Shown here piece after piece: positions 7,343 through 17,526 of a stretch of DNA of 27,656 nt. This stretch comes from Ilumatobacteraceae bacterium (GTDB lineage Bacteria; Actinomycetota; Acidimicrobiia; Acidimicrobiales; Ilumatobacteraceae). The notes under the pieces are model-generated. The model was not told the origin of the DNA. It did not search any database and was given only the letters and a program-made list of their open reading frames with translations. The translations under genes and the position numbers were made by a program. The first letter of the stretch is position 1. Every line of letters begins with the position of its first letter. The DNA is taken from the NCBI GenBank assembly GCA_025463305.1, contig JAOBWK010000001.1:1-27656 (forward strand), read 5' to 3'.

Positions 7343-9439
7343 TCAGCTGCCCTTGCAGAAGGCCGCGACGTTGCTGAGCGTGGTGACGATGGCGGGATCG
7401 GTCGATGAGAGGTCGAACTGGCCGATCGCCCCATTGCGATAGGCGGCGACGACACAGCGCGGATCCACCGATGCGCCCGGCGCAGCGAGCTCGATCACCC
7501 GGCCGAGCACGGCCCGTTCCTCGGCCGGCCGGTCGAAGAACGTCTGCATGTCGGTCAGCGGGGCGTGTGGTGCCTCGCCGCCCTCCGGTGGTTCGCAGGC
7601 GGTGACGGACACGGCGAACGAACCGTCGGCAGCGGGCGCCGCGGACGCAGCGCTCGAGGCAGGGCGGGACCGGGCCCACGCACCCAGCGCGTCGAGCAGG
7701 CCGTTCTGGCCAGCCGCATCGGCCGCGTCGATGGTGGACTGCAGGCAGGCTTGGCCGTTGACGGCCGTGGTGGTCGAGGTGTCGCTGATCCAGAGCAGCG
7801 CCGCCGCGCGGGCCGCATCGACGCCGATCACCGGTGCGAGCGCCTCGTACCAGAACTCGACGCCGAGCTCGCCGGCGGTCGGTGCCGGCGAAGGTGACGG
7901 TGACGGTGCGGCCGTGGTCGGGCTGGCGGCGGCCGACGGGTCGAACACCACGGCGTCGGTGGGCGGCGGCATCAGGCCGCGCAGGAGATCGTCGGGCGAC
8001 GATGTGTCCGCCGGCGAGGCCGCGTCGGCCGCGCCGACGATGCCCGACAGGTACCAGGGCAGGTCGGTGCTGATGCCGGCTGCGACGAAGCGGGTTGGCA
8101 CCTCGGTGGCCTCGGCCGTGCCGAGGTCGGGTCGTGCCGTTCGCTGCGCCGCGACGACGCGGGCGGCGATGCCGTCGATCAGCGACCAGTAGCCGTCGCG
8201 CTGCGATGTCGAGAGCGTGGGCATCGCCTGGGTGAAGTGCACGTCCTGATCGACGAGGGCCAGCGTCAGGGCCCGGGTCAGGTCGAGCTGGAACGCCGGC
8301 GTGGTGCCGTCGAGCCGGTAGACGGAGCGAGTGGCGCCGTCGTAGAACGCCGTGGTCGACGGCGCGAGGAGGTGCCCGACATCGGCAGCGCGCGGTGGGC
8401 CCGACAGCAGCCCGACGGCGCGGTAGTCGAGCAGGTCCAGCGTGGCGTCGGCAGGATCCAGCCGATCGAGCGCCTCGAGCCCGAGCTTGACCTCGTACTC
8501 GGGCGCCGTCAGCGTGACGACGGGGACGTTCGCGTCGAACGTGCGGTGCACCGTGGACTGCACGAAGTCGACCGTCGGCTGGAGGTCCTTCGACCACTCC
8601 ACCCGCTTGCGCAGGAAGTGGTACCAGCCTGCGTATCCGGCACCACCGAGGAGGCCGAGGAGGAGGACGAACGACACGAACGACCGGAACGGGTGCCGGG
8701 CGGGCTTGCCGTGGAGCGGGCGCGCTGCAGGGGCCCGGCGCGGAGCGGCCTTCGGCTTGGCGGCGCGGCGATTGCCACGCGCGGGTGGCACGTGCGGCTC
8801 GTCGTCGACCAACTGGACCGGGCGGGGCGTCGGTGCGACGCGGCTGCGCGGCGCGAGGACCGGCATCGACGGCACGATCGGTCCGAAGTCGATCAGGTCC
8901 GCCGGCGGTACCTCGGCCGGCCGCACCGCTGCGAGGCCGGGGAGCTGAGGTTCGGGCACGACGAGCTCGACCGGTTCGACGGCCGGTTCGACGATGATCG
9001 GCACGCCGACGGGGGCAGCCGGGATCTCCGCGACCGGTGTGTCGGCCACGGGGGTCTCGGCCACGGGTGTCTCGACGATCAGCGGCTCGACGATCGGTGC
9101 CCCGGCGGCGACGATCGGTGCCTCGATGACCGGTTGCTGCACCGGCGGCGCGGCGGCAGGGGTCGATTGCAGCGCCGAGGCGGAGAACGGGGCGAGCAGC
9201 AGCGGCGACCGAGAGGCCTCGGCCATCGGGGCGCCGAGCGACACGGACTCGAGGACCGAGTTCCAGACGAGCTCGTGGATGCCGCTGCGCTCGGCGTCCT
9301 GACGGGTCGCGGTCTGGCTCGCGAGACGGAGCTTCATCCGCTCGCGCAGCTCGTCGGGGGGCGACGGCGGCAGACCCGCGAACGGGCCCTGGTCGGGTTC
9401 CGCACCGGTGGCGTCTGCGCTGACGTGATCGGAACTCAC
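7343..9439 (-). CDS. Uncharacterised single-span membrane protein with Pro/Val-rich repeats
   Basis: I do not recognise this 698-residue protein. Residues 1-250 are predicted cytoplasmic. They begin with a charged helix (PPDELRERMKLRLASQTATRQDAERS) and then a low-complexity Pro/Val/Glu/Ala stretch with near-repeats (ETPVAETPVADTPVAEIP, about 123-140) and an Arg/Lys-rich section (195-250). A transmembrane helix spans about 253-275 (SFVSFVLLLGLLGGAGYAGWYHF). The outer 420 residues contain two folded-looking parts joined by a Ser/Pro/Thr linker (ASPTTAAPSPSPSPAPTAG). Four cysteines near the C-terminus (ACLQ, ACEPP, RCVV, FCKGS) may form disulfides. The start is GTG. It follows acsA by 57 bp on the same strand and may be co-transcribed. 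A cell-envelope or scaffold role is only a guess. Confidence 0.75.
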   Translation of the reverse strand: MSSDHVSADATGAEPDQGPFAGLPPSPPDELRERMKLRLASQTATRQDAERSGIHELVWNSVLESVSLGAPMAEASRSPLLLAPFSASALQSTPAAAPPVQQPVIEAPIVAAGAPIVEPLIVETPVAETPVADTPVAEIPAAPVGVPIIVEPAVEPVELVVPEPQLPGLAAVRPAEVPPADLIDFGPIVPSMPVLAPRSRVAPTPRPVQLVDDEPHVPPARGNRRAAKPKAAPRRAPAARPLHGKPARHPFRSFVSFVLLLGLLGGAGYAGWYHFLRKRVEWSKDLQPTVDFVQSTVHRTFDANVPVVTLTAPEYEVKLGLEALDRLDPADATLDLLDYRAVGLLSGPPRAADVGHLLAPSTTAFYDGATRSVYRLDGTTPAFQLDLTRALTLALVDQDVHFTQAMPTLSTSQRDGYWSLIDGIAARVVAAQRTARPDLGTAEATEVPTRFVAAGISTDLPWYLSGIVGAADAASPADTSSPDDLLRGLMPPPTDAVVFDPSAAASPTTAAPSPSPSPAPTAGELGVEFWYEALAPVIGVDAARAAALLWISDTSTTTAVNGQACLQSTIDAADAAGQNGLLDALGAWARSRPASSAASAAPAADGSFAVSVTACEPPEGGEAPHAPLTDMQTFFDRPAEERAVLGRVIELAAPGASVDPRCVVAAYRNGAIGQFDLSSTDPAIVTTLSNVAAFCKGS

Positions 9440-9496
9440 CCTCTGATATCGGCGCGAGCCTCCCTGGGTTGAGGGATTCAGCGGCGAAGGCGCTGG

Positions 9497-11458
<1,962 letters not shown>

Positions 11459-11516
11459 CTCGTGTACCCCCACCGTGTGTGCTCAGGCCGGCTTCGAGGC
11501 GACTCTAGCGACGCAC

Positions 11517-11583
11517 GGTTGGTGCCGGGTTGGTGGGCGGGCAGCGACACGGTTGGTGGGCGGGCAGCGACACGGTTGGTGGG
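11517..11583. repeat. 23-bp tandem repeat between acsA and efeU
   Basis: A 23-bp unit beginning GGTTGGTGGGCG and ending GCAGCGACAC occurs twice without mismatch (11528-11550, 11551-11573). It is followed by ten bases of a third copy (11574-11583). An eight-base GGTTGGTG also precedes it at 11517. The array lies between the putative acsA -10 and the efeU -35 and contains no gene. Confidence 0.9.
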
Positions 11584-11590
11584 GACCGTC

Positions 11591-11620
11591 TTGACGTAGC
11601 CTGTTAGGTGCTCCTACCAT
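11591..11620 (+). promoter_or_regulatory. efeUOB promoter with DtxR/IdeR-like element
   Basis: TTGACG (11591-11596) and TACCAT (11615-11620), 18 bp apart, make a good sigma-70-type promoter. Within the spacer and -10 lies TTAGGTGCTCCTACC (11604-11618), which contains TAGG-N4-CCTA and matches about 12 of 19 positions of the DtxR/IdeR iron-box consensus by my alignment. Iron-dependent repression of efeUOB is therefore likely but unproven. Confidence 0.5.
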
Positions 11621-11641
11621 TTGCTCCGAGGAGGGCCGACC

Positions 11642-12517
11642 ATGTTGCCAACGTTCGTCATCGGATTGCGAGAAGGAGTCGAGGCGTCGCTCATCGTCGG
11701 CATCGTCGCGGCGTTCCTCAACCAGCAGGGTCGCCGGGACGCGTTGCGCACGATGTGGATCGGCGTCGTCATCGCCGTCCTGCTGTGCCTCGGGATCGGC
11801 ATCGTCCTCCAGATCATCAACGAGAACCTGCCCCAGAAGGAACAGGAGGGGCTCGAGACCGTCGTCGCGGGCGTCGCCGTCATCATGGTGACCTACATGA
11901 TCGTGTTCATGCGCAAGCACGCCAAGTCGCTGCGCGGCGAGCTCGAGGAGCGGGCCAAGGCCGCGCTCGCCGACGGCTCGACGAGCGCACTCGTGCTGAT
12001 GGCGTTCCTCGCCGTGATGCGCGAGGGCCTCGAGACCGCCGTGTTCCTGCTCGCCCAGTTCCAGTCGTCGCGGTCGAAGGTGTCGTCCGTCGGTGGCGCC
12101 GTGCTCGGCCTCGTCGTCGCCGTGTTCATCGGCACCGCGCTCTACCGCGGCGGCCGCAAGATCAACCTCGCCAAGTTCTTCACCGTCACCGGCGCGGTGC
12201 TGGTCGTCGTCGCTGCCGGGCTGGTGTCGTTCGGCATGCACACCGCGCACGAGGCCGGTTGGATCAACTCCTGGCAGGGCGAGGCGATGAACCTCTCCGG
12301 CTTCGTCAAGCCCGGCTCCATCCGCTCCGCCCTCGTCACGGGCGTGCTCGGCATCCAGCCCCGCCCGACGTGGGCCGAGACCGTCGCGTGGCTCGTGTAC
12401 CTCGTGCCCGTGATGACCTTCGTCCTCTGGCCGCGCCGTCGATCCGCCCATGGATCCGGTGCGAAGCCGGTTGCGACGACTGCGGACCATGCGGTCCCGC
12501 AATCCTCCCCAGCGTGA
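11642..12517 (+). CDS. efeU: EfeU, FTR1-family iron permease
   Basis: A 291-residue inner-membrane permease of the FTR1/Fip1 family, the channel part of the EfeUOB ferrous-iron importer. Both hallmark REXXE iron-binding motifs are present: REGVE (10-14) and REGLE (127-131), each inside a hydrophobic helix. About seven transmembrane segments can be counted (e.g. IGVVIAVLLCLGIGIVL, AVLGLVVAVFIGTAL, FTVTGAVLVVVAAGLVSF, TVAWLVYLVPVMTFVLW). GAGGAGGG lies 6 nt before the chosen ATG, which decides the start; the frame extends to 11621 but the extra residues are unlike the family. efeO follows after 14 bp. Confidence 0.95.
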   Translation: MLPTFVIGLREGVEASLIVGIVAAFLNQQGRRDALRTMWIGVVIAVLLCLGIGIVLQIINENLPQKEQEGLETVVAGVAVIMVTYMIVFMRKHAKSLRGELEERAKAALADGSTSALVLMAFLAVMREGLETAVFLLAQFQSSRSKVSSVGGAVLGLVVAVFIGTALYRGGRKINLAKFFTVTGAVLVVVAAGLVSFGMHTAHEAGWINSWQGEAMNLSGFVKPGSIRSALVTGVLGIQPRPTWAETVAWLVYLVPVMTFVLWPRRRSAHGSGAKPVATTADHAVPQSSPA

Positions 12518-12531
12518 AAGAGAGCACTGCC

Positions 12532-13674
12532 ATGTCGAAACGAGTCATCACGGGTGTCGTCGTCGCGGTCACCGTCCTGGCGACCGCGTGCGGATCCGAC
12601 AAGACGACCACCTCCGGCACGTCGGCGGGCGGCGCCACGGTCAACACCATCGAGGTGACGCTCACCGATGGCGGATGCGATCCTGCCGAGATCTCCGCCG
12701 CGTCGGGCGCGACCACGTTCCACGTGACGAACGAGGACTCCGCCGCGGTCAGCGAGTTCGAGGTGCTCGACGGCGACAAGATCCTCGGCGAGGTCGAGAA
12801 CGTGACCCCCGGCCTCGACCGCAGCTTCTCGCTGACGCTCAAGTCCGGCAGCTACGCCACCAAGTGCACGGGTGCCAGCAAGGAGAAGGGCAGCCTGGAG
12901 GTGGCCGACTCGGGCACCGGCCAGTCGGGTGACCCGGCCGCTCGCACCGCGGCCGTGAAGACCTACCTCACGTACGTCGCCGCGGAGTCCAAGCTCCTCA
13001 TGGCTGCCGTCGCGCCCTTCGCCGACGCGGTCAAGGCCGGCGATGTCGAGAAGGCCAAGTCGCTGTTCGCCGCGGCCCGCTACCACTACGAGTCGATCGA
13101 GCCGATCGCCGAGAGCTTCGGCGACCTGGATCCGAAGATCGACGCCCGCGAGGGCGACGTGCCGGCCACCGAGTGGGGTGGGTTCCACCGCATCGAGAAG
13201 GCGCTGTGGACCGACAACACCACCGACGGCATGGCCAGCTACGCCGATCAGCTGGTCAAGGACGTGAACACGCTCGACACCAACATCGCCTCGATCTCGC
13301 TCGAGCCGGCGCAGATCGCCAACGGCGCGGTCGAGCTGCTCAACGAGGTGTCGTCGTCGAAGATCACCGGTGAAGAGGACCGCTACTCGCACACGGACCT
13401 CTCCGACTTCAAGGCGAACGTCGAGGGCGCCGATCACGCGTTCACGGCGGTGCAGCCGCTGCTCGCCGCTTCGGATGCCACGCTCGCCGCCACCATCGAG
13501 GCCCGCTTCAAGGACGTCGACACGGCGCTCGCGAAGTACACCGACACGAGCAGCATCGCCAACGGCTACAAGGTCTACACCGACTTGACGCCGGACGACA
13601 CGAAGGGGCTGTCCACCAGCATCGACGCACTCGCCGAACCGCTGTCCCGAGTGGCTGCGCTCGTCCTGACGTGA
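12532..13674 (+). CDS. efeO: EfeO, cupredoxin-M75 iron-uptake lipoprotein
   Basis: A 380-residue exported protein that captures iron for EfeU. It begins with a lipoprotein signal peptide (VVVAVTVLATAC, lipid Cys at about 20), then a Ser/Thr/Gly linker. An EfeO-type cupredoxin domain follows (about 37-125, Cys49 and Cys112). The M75 imelysin-like domain (about 140-375) contains ARYHYESIEPIAESFGDLDPKIDARE and WGGFHRIEKALW, both conserved in EfeO. Residues H185 and E187/E190 are the likely metal ligands of the M75 motif. The 3' end overlaps the GTG start of efeB by 4 bp (GTGA), so translation is probably coupled. Confidence 0.93.
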   Translation: MSKRVITGVVVAVTVLATACGSDKTTTSGTSAGGATVNTIEVTLTDGGCDPAEISAASGATTFHVTNEDSAAVSEFEVLDGDKILGEVENVTPGLDRSFSLTLKSGSYATKCTGASKEKGSLEVADSGTGQSGDPAARTAAVKTYLTYVAAESKLLMAAVAPFADAVKAGDVEKAKSLFAAARYHYESIEPIAESFGDLDPKIDAREGDVPATEWGGFHRIEKALWTDNTTDGMASYADQLVKDVNTLDTNIASISLEPAQIANGAVELLNEVSSSKITGEEDRYSHTDLSDFKANVEGADHAFTAVQPLLAASDATLAATIEARFKDVDTALAKYTDTSSIANGYKVYTDLTPDDTKGLSTSIDALAEPLSRVAALVLT

Positions 13675-14962
13675 CCGATCACCAGTCCTCCGACCGCATC
13701 GCCGACGCGACGCCGAGCACGCCGACGCTGTCGCGCCGGCGGTTGCTGGGTGTCGCGGGCGCGACCGCGGTCGGAGGGCTTGCGCTCGGCGCCTCCGGGG
13801 CAGCCGTCGTCGCCAGCCGCGATGACAACGGCCCGACGAGCAGCTCCACCGTCGCGTTCCGCGGCATCCATCAGGCCGGCATCGCCACGCCGGCGCAGGA
13901 TCGGCTGCTCTTCGCCGCGTTCGACATCAGCGCCAACGCCACACGCGACGATGTGCAGGCGCTGCTGCAGGCCTGGACGACGGCCGCCGACCGGCTGACC
14001 GCCGGCCAGGACGTCGGCGACCCAGCGGCGAGTGAGTACTCCCCGCCCACGGACACCGGCGAGGCCGTCGCCTCCATCCTGCCCGCCTCACGCTGACGTT
14101 CGGCTTCGGCCCCGGGCTGTTCACACTCGGCGGTGTCGACCGCTTCGGCCTGGCCGCACGGCGGCCCGACGCGCTCGTCGACCTCCCATCGTTCGTCGGC
14201 GAGGAGCTCGATCCCGCACTGTGCGGTGGCGACCTGTGCGTGCAGGCGTGTGGCGACGATCCGCAGGTGCTGTTCCACGCGATCCGCAACCTCACCCGCA
14301 TCGCCCGTGGCACGGCGGTCATCCGCTGGTCGCAGGAGGGCTTCGGGCGCACGTCGTCCACCACGTCGTCGCAGTCGACGCCCCGCAACCTGATGGGCTT
14401 CAAGGACGGCACGGACAACCTGCTCGCCGACTCCGCCGACTTCGCCGAGAACGTCTGGGTGGCGGGCGTCGACGATCCGGGCTGGATGACCAACGGCAGC
14501 TACCTCGTCGCCCGCCGGATCCGGATCCTGATCGAGACCTGGGACCGGTCCGCGCTGAACGACCAGGAGGCCACGTTCGGCCGCAAGCGCGACACCGGCG
14601 CGCCGATCGGCAGCACAGCAGAGCGGGATCCGGTCGATCTCGACGCGACGGCCGCCGACGGCCTCCCACTCATCCCCGTGCGCGCCCACGTGCGCCTCGC
14701 CAACCAGGACTCGCTCGGCATCCACATCCTGCGCCGGGGGTACAACTTCACCGACGGCCTCGATCCCCGCGTCGGCCAGCTCGACGCCGGCCTGTTCTTC
14801 CTCGCCTACCAGCGCGACCCGCGCAAGCAGTTCGTGCCGCTGCAGACGAGCCTCGCCAAGGACGCCCTCAACGAGTACATCCGCCACGTCGGCTCGGCCA
14901 TCTTCGCGATCCCGCCGGGCGTCCGCGAGGGCGACTGGATCGGGCAGACGCTCTTCAGCTGA
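13671..14962 (+). pseudogene. efeB: EfeB, Tat-exported DyP-type heme peroxidase/deferrochelatase, reading frame broken
   Basis: EfeB is the periplasmic heme peroxidase of the EfeUOB system. Codons from GTG 13671 give a twin-arginine signal (SRRRLLGVAGATAVGGLALGA, from residue 21) and the start of the DyP fold (RGIHQAGIATPAQDRLLFAAFDI), then end at TGA 14094-14096. The rest continues in another frame from CTG 14093 as LTFGFGPGLFTLGGVDRFGL. It carries the DyP motif GFKDGT, HVRLANQDSLGIHILRRGYNF and LAYQRDPRKQFVPLQ, to a stop at 14962. One inserted base near 14092 would restore an intact protein of about 430 residues, the usual EfeB length. No slippery heptamer is seen. A sequencing or assembly error or a recent mutation is more likely than programmed frameshifting. 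The 3' end overlaps the convergent midA stop by 8 bp. Confidence 0.88.
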
Positions 14963-16019
14963 CGGCGGCGTACTCGAGCACGCTGAACGCGCCGAGCCCG
15001 GCGTCGTCCAGCAACGCCTCGGCCTCACGGACCCGGCTCCGCATCGTCATCGCCGCGAGCGTCGGTCGTTCGGCGTTCGCAGCCCACAGCGATCGGCCTT
15101 CCTCGACCAGATCGCCGATGCCCCACCGCTGCAGGAACTGTGCCTGCGTGCGGAACGCGTCCGGTTCGCCGAGCACGGCCACGAGCTGGTCGATGGCCAC
15201 GTCGGCGGTGATGTCCTGCGTGCCCGGATCGCGCAGGTAGTGCTGGCCACGCTCGTGCTCGCGGTAGGTGCGCAGCCACTCGCGCCACGGCCGCTCGGCG
15301 TACTCGCGGGTGGTCGGCCGGGCGTAGTCGATGGCCACCAGCCGGCCCGCCGTCAGCAACCACCGGCTCGCCACCATCCACGACGCCGCAGCGGTCTGGA
15401 GCGGTAGTCGTGCGCCGAGGGGGGCCGAGCTCGGCAGCACGACGTCGCCGAGGTCCACCGCCGGCCGGAGCACCTCCGCAAACGTTCCGTCGTCGCGCGC
15501 GATCACGAACGACTCCCGCCAACCACCGTCCATCACCAGCAGCCGGAAGGGCAGGTTGTCGAGCAGCTCGTTGGCGACGATGACGCCGGCGAACGGCTCG
15601 GTGGGCATCGCCGTCGTCGATTCGATGCCGGCCGGGTGGCGTTCGCGTTGTGCGGCGGAGATCTCCACCGCCACGTACCGCAACGCCCGCGCACATTCCG
15701 GACGGGCGGCGAGGATCGCCCTGGCGAGGGTGCCGGGACCGGCCCCGGCCTCGACCACCGTGAACGCGTCGGGCTCGCCCACGTCGCGCCAGGTCGCGTC
15801 GAGCATCCGCGCCAGCACCGCGCCGAACAGCGGGCCGACCTCCGGGCTGGTGATGAAGTCGCCGCGACGTCCGGCGGAGCCGCCGCTGTCGTGCATGTAG
15901 AACCCGTGCGCGCCGTAGAGCGCGAGGTCCATGAACCGTTCGAACGAGATCGCCCGAATCCCTCCGACCGGCTCAGCGACGGCTATCGCCGCGCGGACAT
16001 CGTCACTTGCCGAGGGCAC
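14955..16019 (-). CDS. MidA/NDUFAF7-family SAM-dependent methyltransferase
   Basis: A 354-residue class I methyltransferase of the COG1565/DUF185 family. The family fingerprint YGAHGFYMHDSGGSAGRRGDFITSPEVGPLFGAVLA (35-69) is followed by the SAM-binding loop EAGAGPGTLARAIL (90-103), FAGVIVANELLDNLPFRLLV and GRLVAIDYARP. The eukaryotic member NDUFAF7/MidA symmetrically dimethylates an arginine of complex I subunit NDUFS2 (NuoD). Here the GTG start lies inside the 3' end of nuoN (17-bp overlap), making it the last gene of the nuo operon and probably translationally coupled. This context favours a complex I substrate, but that is inference. It overlaps the efeB 3' end by 8 bp in convergent orientation. 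Confidence 0.92.
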   Translation of the reverse strand: MPSASDDVRAAIAVAEPVGGIRAISFERFMDLALYGAHGFYMHDSGGSAGRRGDFITSPEVGPLFGAVLARMLDATWRDVGEPDAFTVVEAGAGPGTLARAILAARPECARALRYVAVEISAAQRERHPAGIESTTAMPTEPFAGVIVANELLDNLPFRLLVMDGGWRESFVIARDDGTFAEVLRPAVDLGDVVLPSSAPLGARLPLQTAAASWMVASRWLLTAGRLVAIDYARPTTREYAERPWREWLRTYREHERGQHYLRDPGTQDITADVAIDQLVAVLGEPDAFRTQAQFLQRWGIGDLVEEGRSLWAANAERPTLAAMTMRSRVREAEALLDDAGLGAFSVLEYAAVS

Positions 16020-17523
16020 CGGTGTGCACGAGGTCGTTGAGATCCCCGAAGCGCAGCACCAGCTGCGGCAGGATGCCGAGCACCAACGTCGCGATGCCGG
16101 TGATGCCGAGCGCCGCCAGCAGCGACGACGGCACCTTCACCGGCGCGTTGTTGCCGTCGACGCTGGGCTTCATCCACATCTCGCGCATGAGGTTGCCGTA
16201 GTAGCCGAACGCGATGACGGTGTTGACGGCACCGATGATGGCGATCGCGTAGCCGAAGCCGGTGCCCGCCTCGAGCACCGCTCGGAACGCATTGAGCTTG
16301 GCGAACCAGCCACCGAACGGCGGGATGCCGGCCAGCGAAGCGAGGAAGAACGTCATGATCGCGGTGAGGCCCGGCGCCCAGGTGAGCATGCCGCCGAAGC
16401 TGCTGATGTCGCCGCTGCGGGTGCGCCGGCTGACGGCGATGACCACCGCGAACACACCGAGGTTCGTGCTGGCGTAGACCAAGAGGTAGACGACGATGGT
16501 CTTCAGCGACGTCTCCGCCGCCTTGGTTCCGGCCACCACGAACGGCATCAGGATGAACCCACCCTGGCTGATCGACGAGTAGGCGAGCATCCGGACGATG
16601 TTCGTCTGCTTCAGCGCGAGCACGTTGCCGACGGTCATCGTCAGTGCGGCGAGCACGAAGATGAACGGCTGCCACACGTCCTTGGCCGACGGGAAGGCGA
16701 GGTAGACCATGCTGACCAGGGCGATGAAGCCACCGGCCTTGGAGGCCACGGACAAGAACGCGGTGACCGGCGTGGGTGCGCCCTCATAGGTGTCGGGCGC
16801 CCAGCTGTGGAACGGGACGGCGCTGACCTTGAACCCGAACCCGACGACGATGAACACCACGGCGAGGGCGACGACGCCGGAGGTGGAGTGGGCGGCGAGG
16901 TAGGCGCCGATGTCGGTGAGCTTGGTCGACTGGCTCACGCCGTAGAGCAGGCTCATCCCGTAGAGCATGATCGCGCTGGCGAACACCCCGAGCAGGAAGT
17001 ACTTGACGCCGGCTTCGTTGCTCTTCGGATCGCGCTTGCGCCAGGCGGCGAGCATGTAGGTCGGGATCGACAGGAACTCGAAGGCGACGAAGACGCTGAC
17101 GAGGTCGCGCGAGCTGGTCATCATCACCATGCCGAGCACGCTCGCCAGCAGCAGGACGTAGTACTCGCCCTGGTGGTAGCCGCCCTCTTCGACCTCGTTC
17201 GTGGACAGCAGCACCACGACGTAGCCGATGATGAGGAACATCGCCTTCATGATCAGGCTGAACTTGTCGACCACGTAGCGGCCGTCGAACAGCGACCGGG
17301 TGTCGTCGCCGATGACGGCGAGGGTGACGACCGGGATCAGCGAGCCGATGAGGAACAGGCCGGCCACCGTGGCGGTGAGCCAGCGCTTGCTCTCGGAGAT
17401 GAACAGATCGACGAGCAGCACCACACAGATGCCGGCGGCGAGGATCATCTCCGGCGCGAGCGCGTGGTAGTCGATGCGCGGACGGACGAAGTCGCCCGCC
17501 GCAGCCAGAACCGTGGACAGCAC
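16003..17523 (-). CDS. nuoN: NADH-quinone oxidoreductase subunit N
   Basis: Complex I membrane-arm antiporter-like subunit, 506 residues with about 14 transmembrane helices. Family motifs include VAFEFLSIPTYMLAAW, the proton-channel region FKVSAVPFHSWAPDTYEGAPTPVTAFLSVASKAGGF, VRMLAYSSISQGGF and LASLAGIPPFGGWFAKL. The start is GTG, 3 bp after the nuoM stop. Its last codons are shared in another frame with the start of the methyltransferase gene. Confidence 0.96.
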   Translation of the reverse strand: MLSTVLAAAGDFVRPRIDYHALAPEMILAAGICVVLLVDLFISESKRWLTATVAGLFLIGSLIPVVTLAVIGDDTRSLFDGRYVVDKFSLIMKAMFLIIGYVVVLLSTNEVEEGGYHQGEYYVLLLASVLGMVMMTSSRDLVSVFVAFEFLSIPTYMLAAWRKRDPKSNEAGVKYFLLGVFASAIMLYGMSLLYGVSQSTKLTDIGAYLAAHSTSGVVALAVVFIVVGFGFKVSAVPFHSWAPDTYEGAPTPVTAFLSVASKAGGFIALVSMVYLAFPSAKDVWQPFIFVLAALTMTVGNVLALKQTNIVRMLAYSSISQGGFILMPFVVAGTKAAETSLKTIVVYLLVYASTNLGVFAVVIAVSRRTRSGDISSFGGMLTWAPGLTAIMTFFLASLAGIPPFGGWFAKLNAFRAVLEAGTGFGYAIAIIGAVNTVIAFGYYGNLMREMWMKPSVDGNNAPVKVPSSLLAALGITGIATLVLGILPQLVLRFGDLNDLVHTGALGK

Positions 17524-17526
17524 CGG

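Noticed and set aside
11517..11583. CRISPR or insertion-sequence end
   Set aside because: The repeats are directly adjacent with no spacers, no inverted termini and no transposase nearby.
14080..14100. Programmed -1 frameshifting in efeB
   Set aside because: The shift point (TCA CGC TGA) has no slippery heptamer, and EfeB is not known to use recoding. A missing base is simpler.
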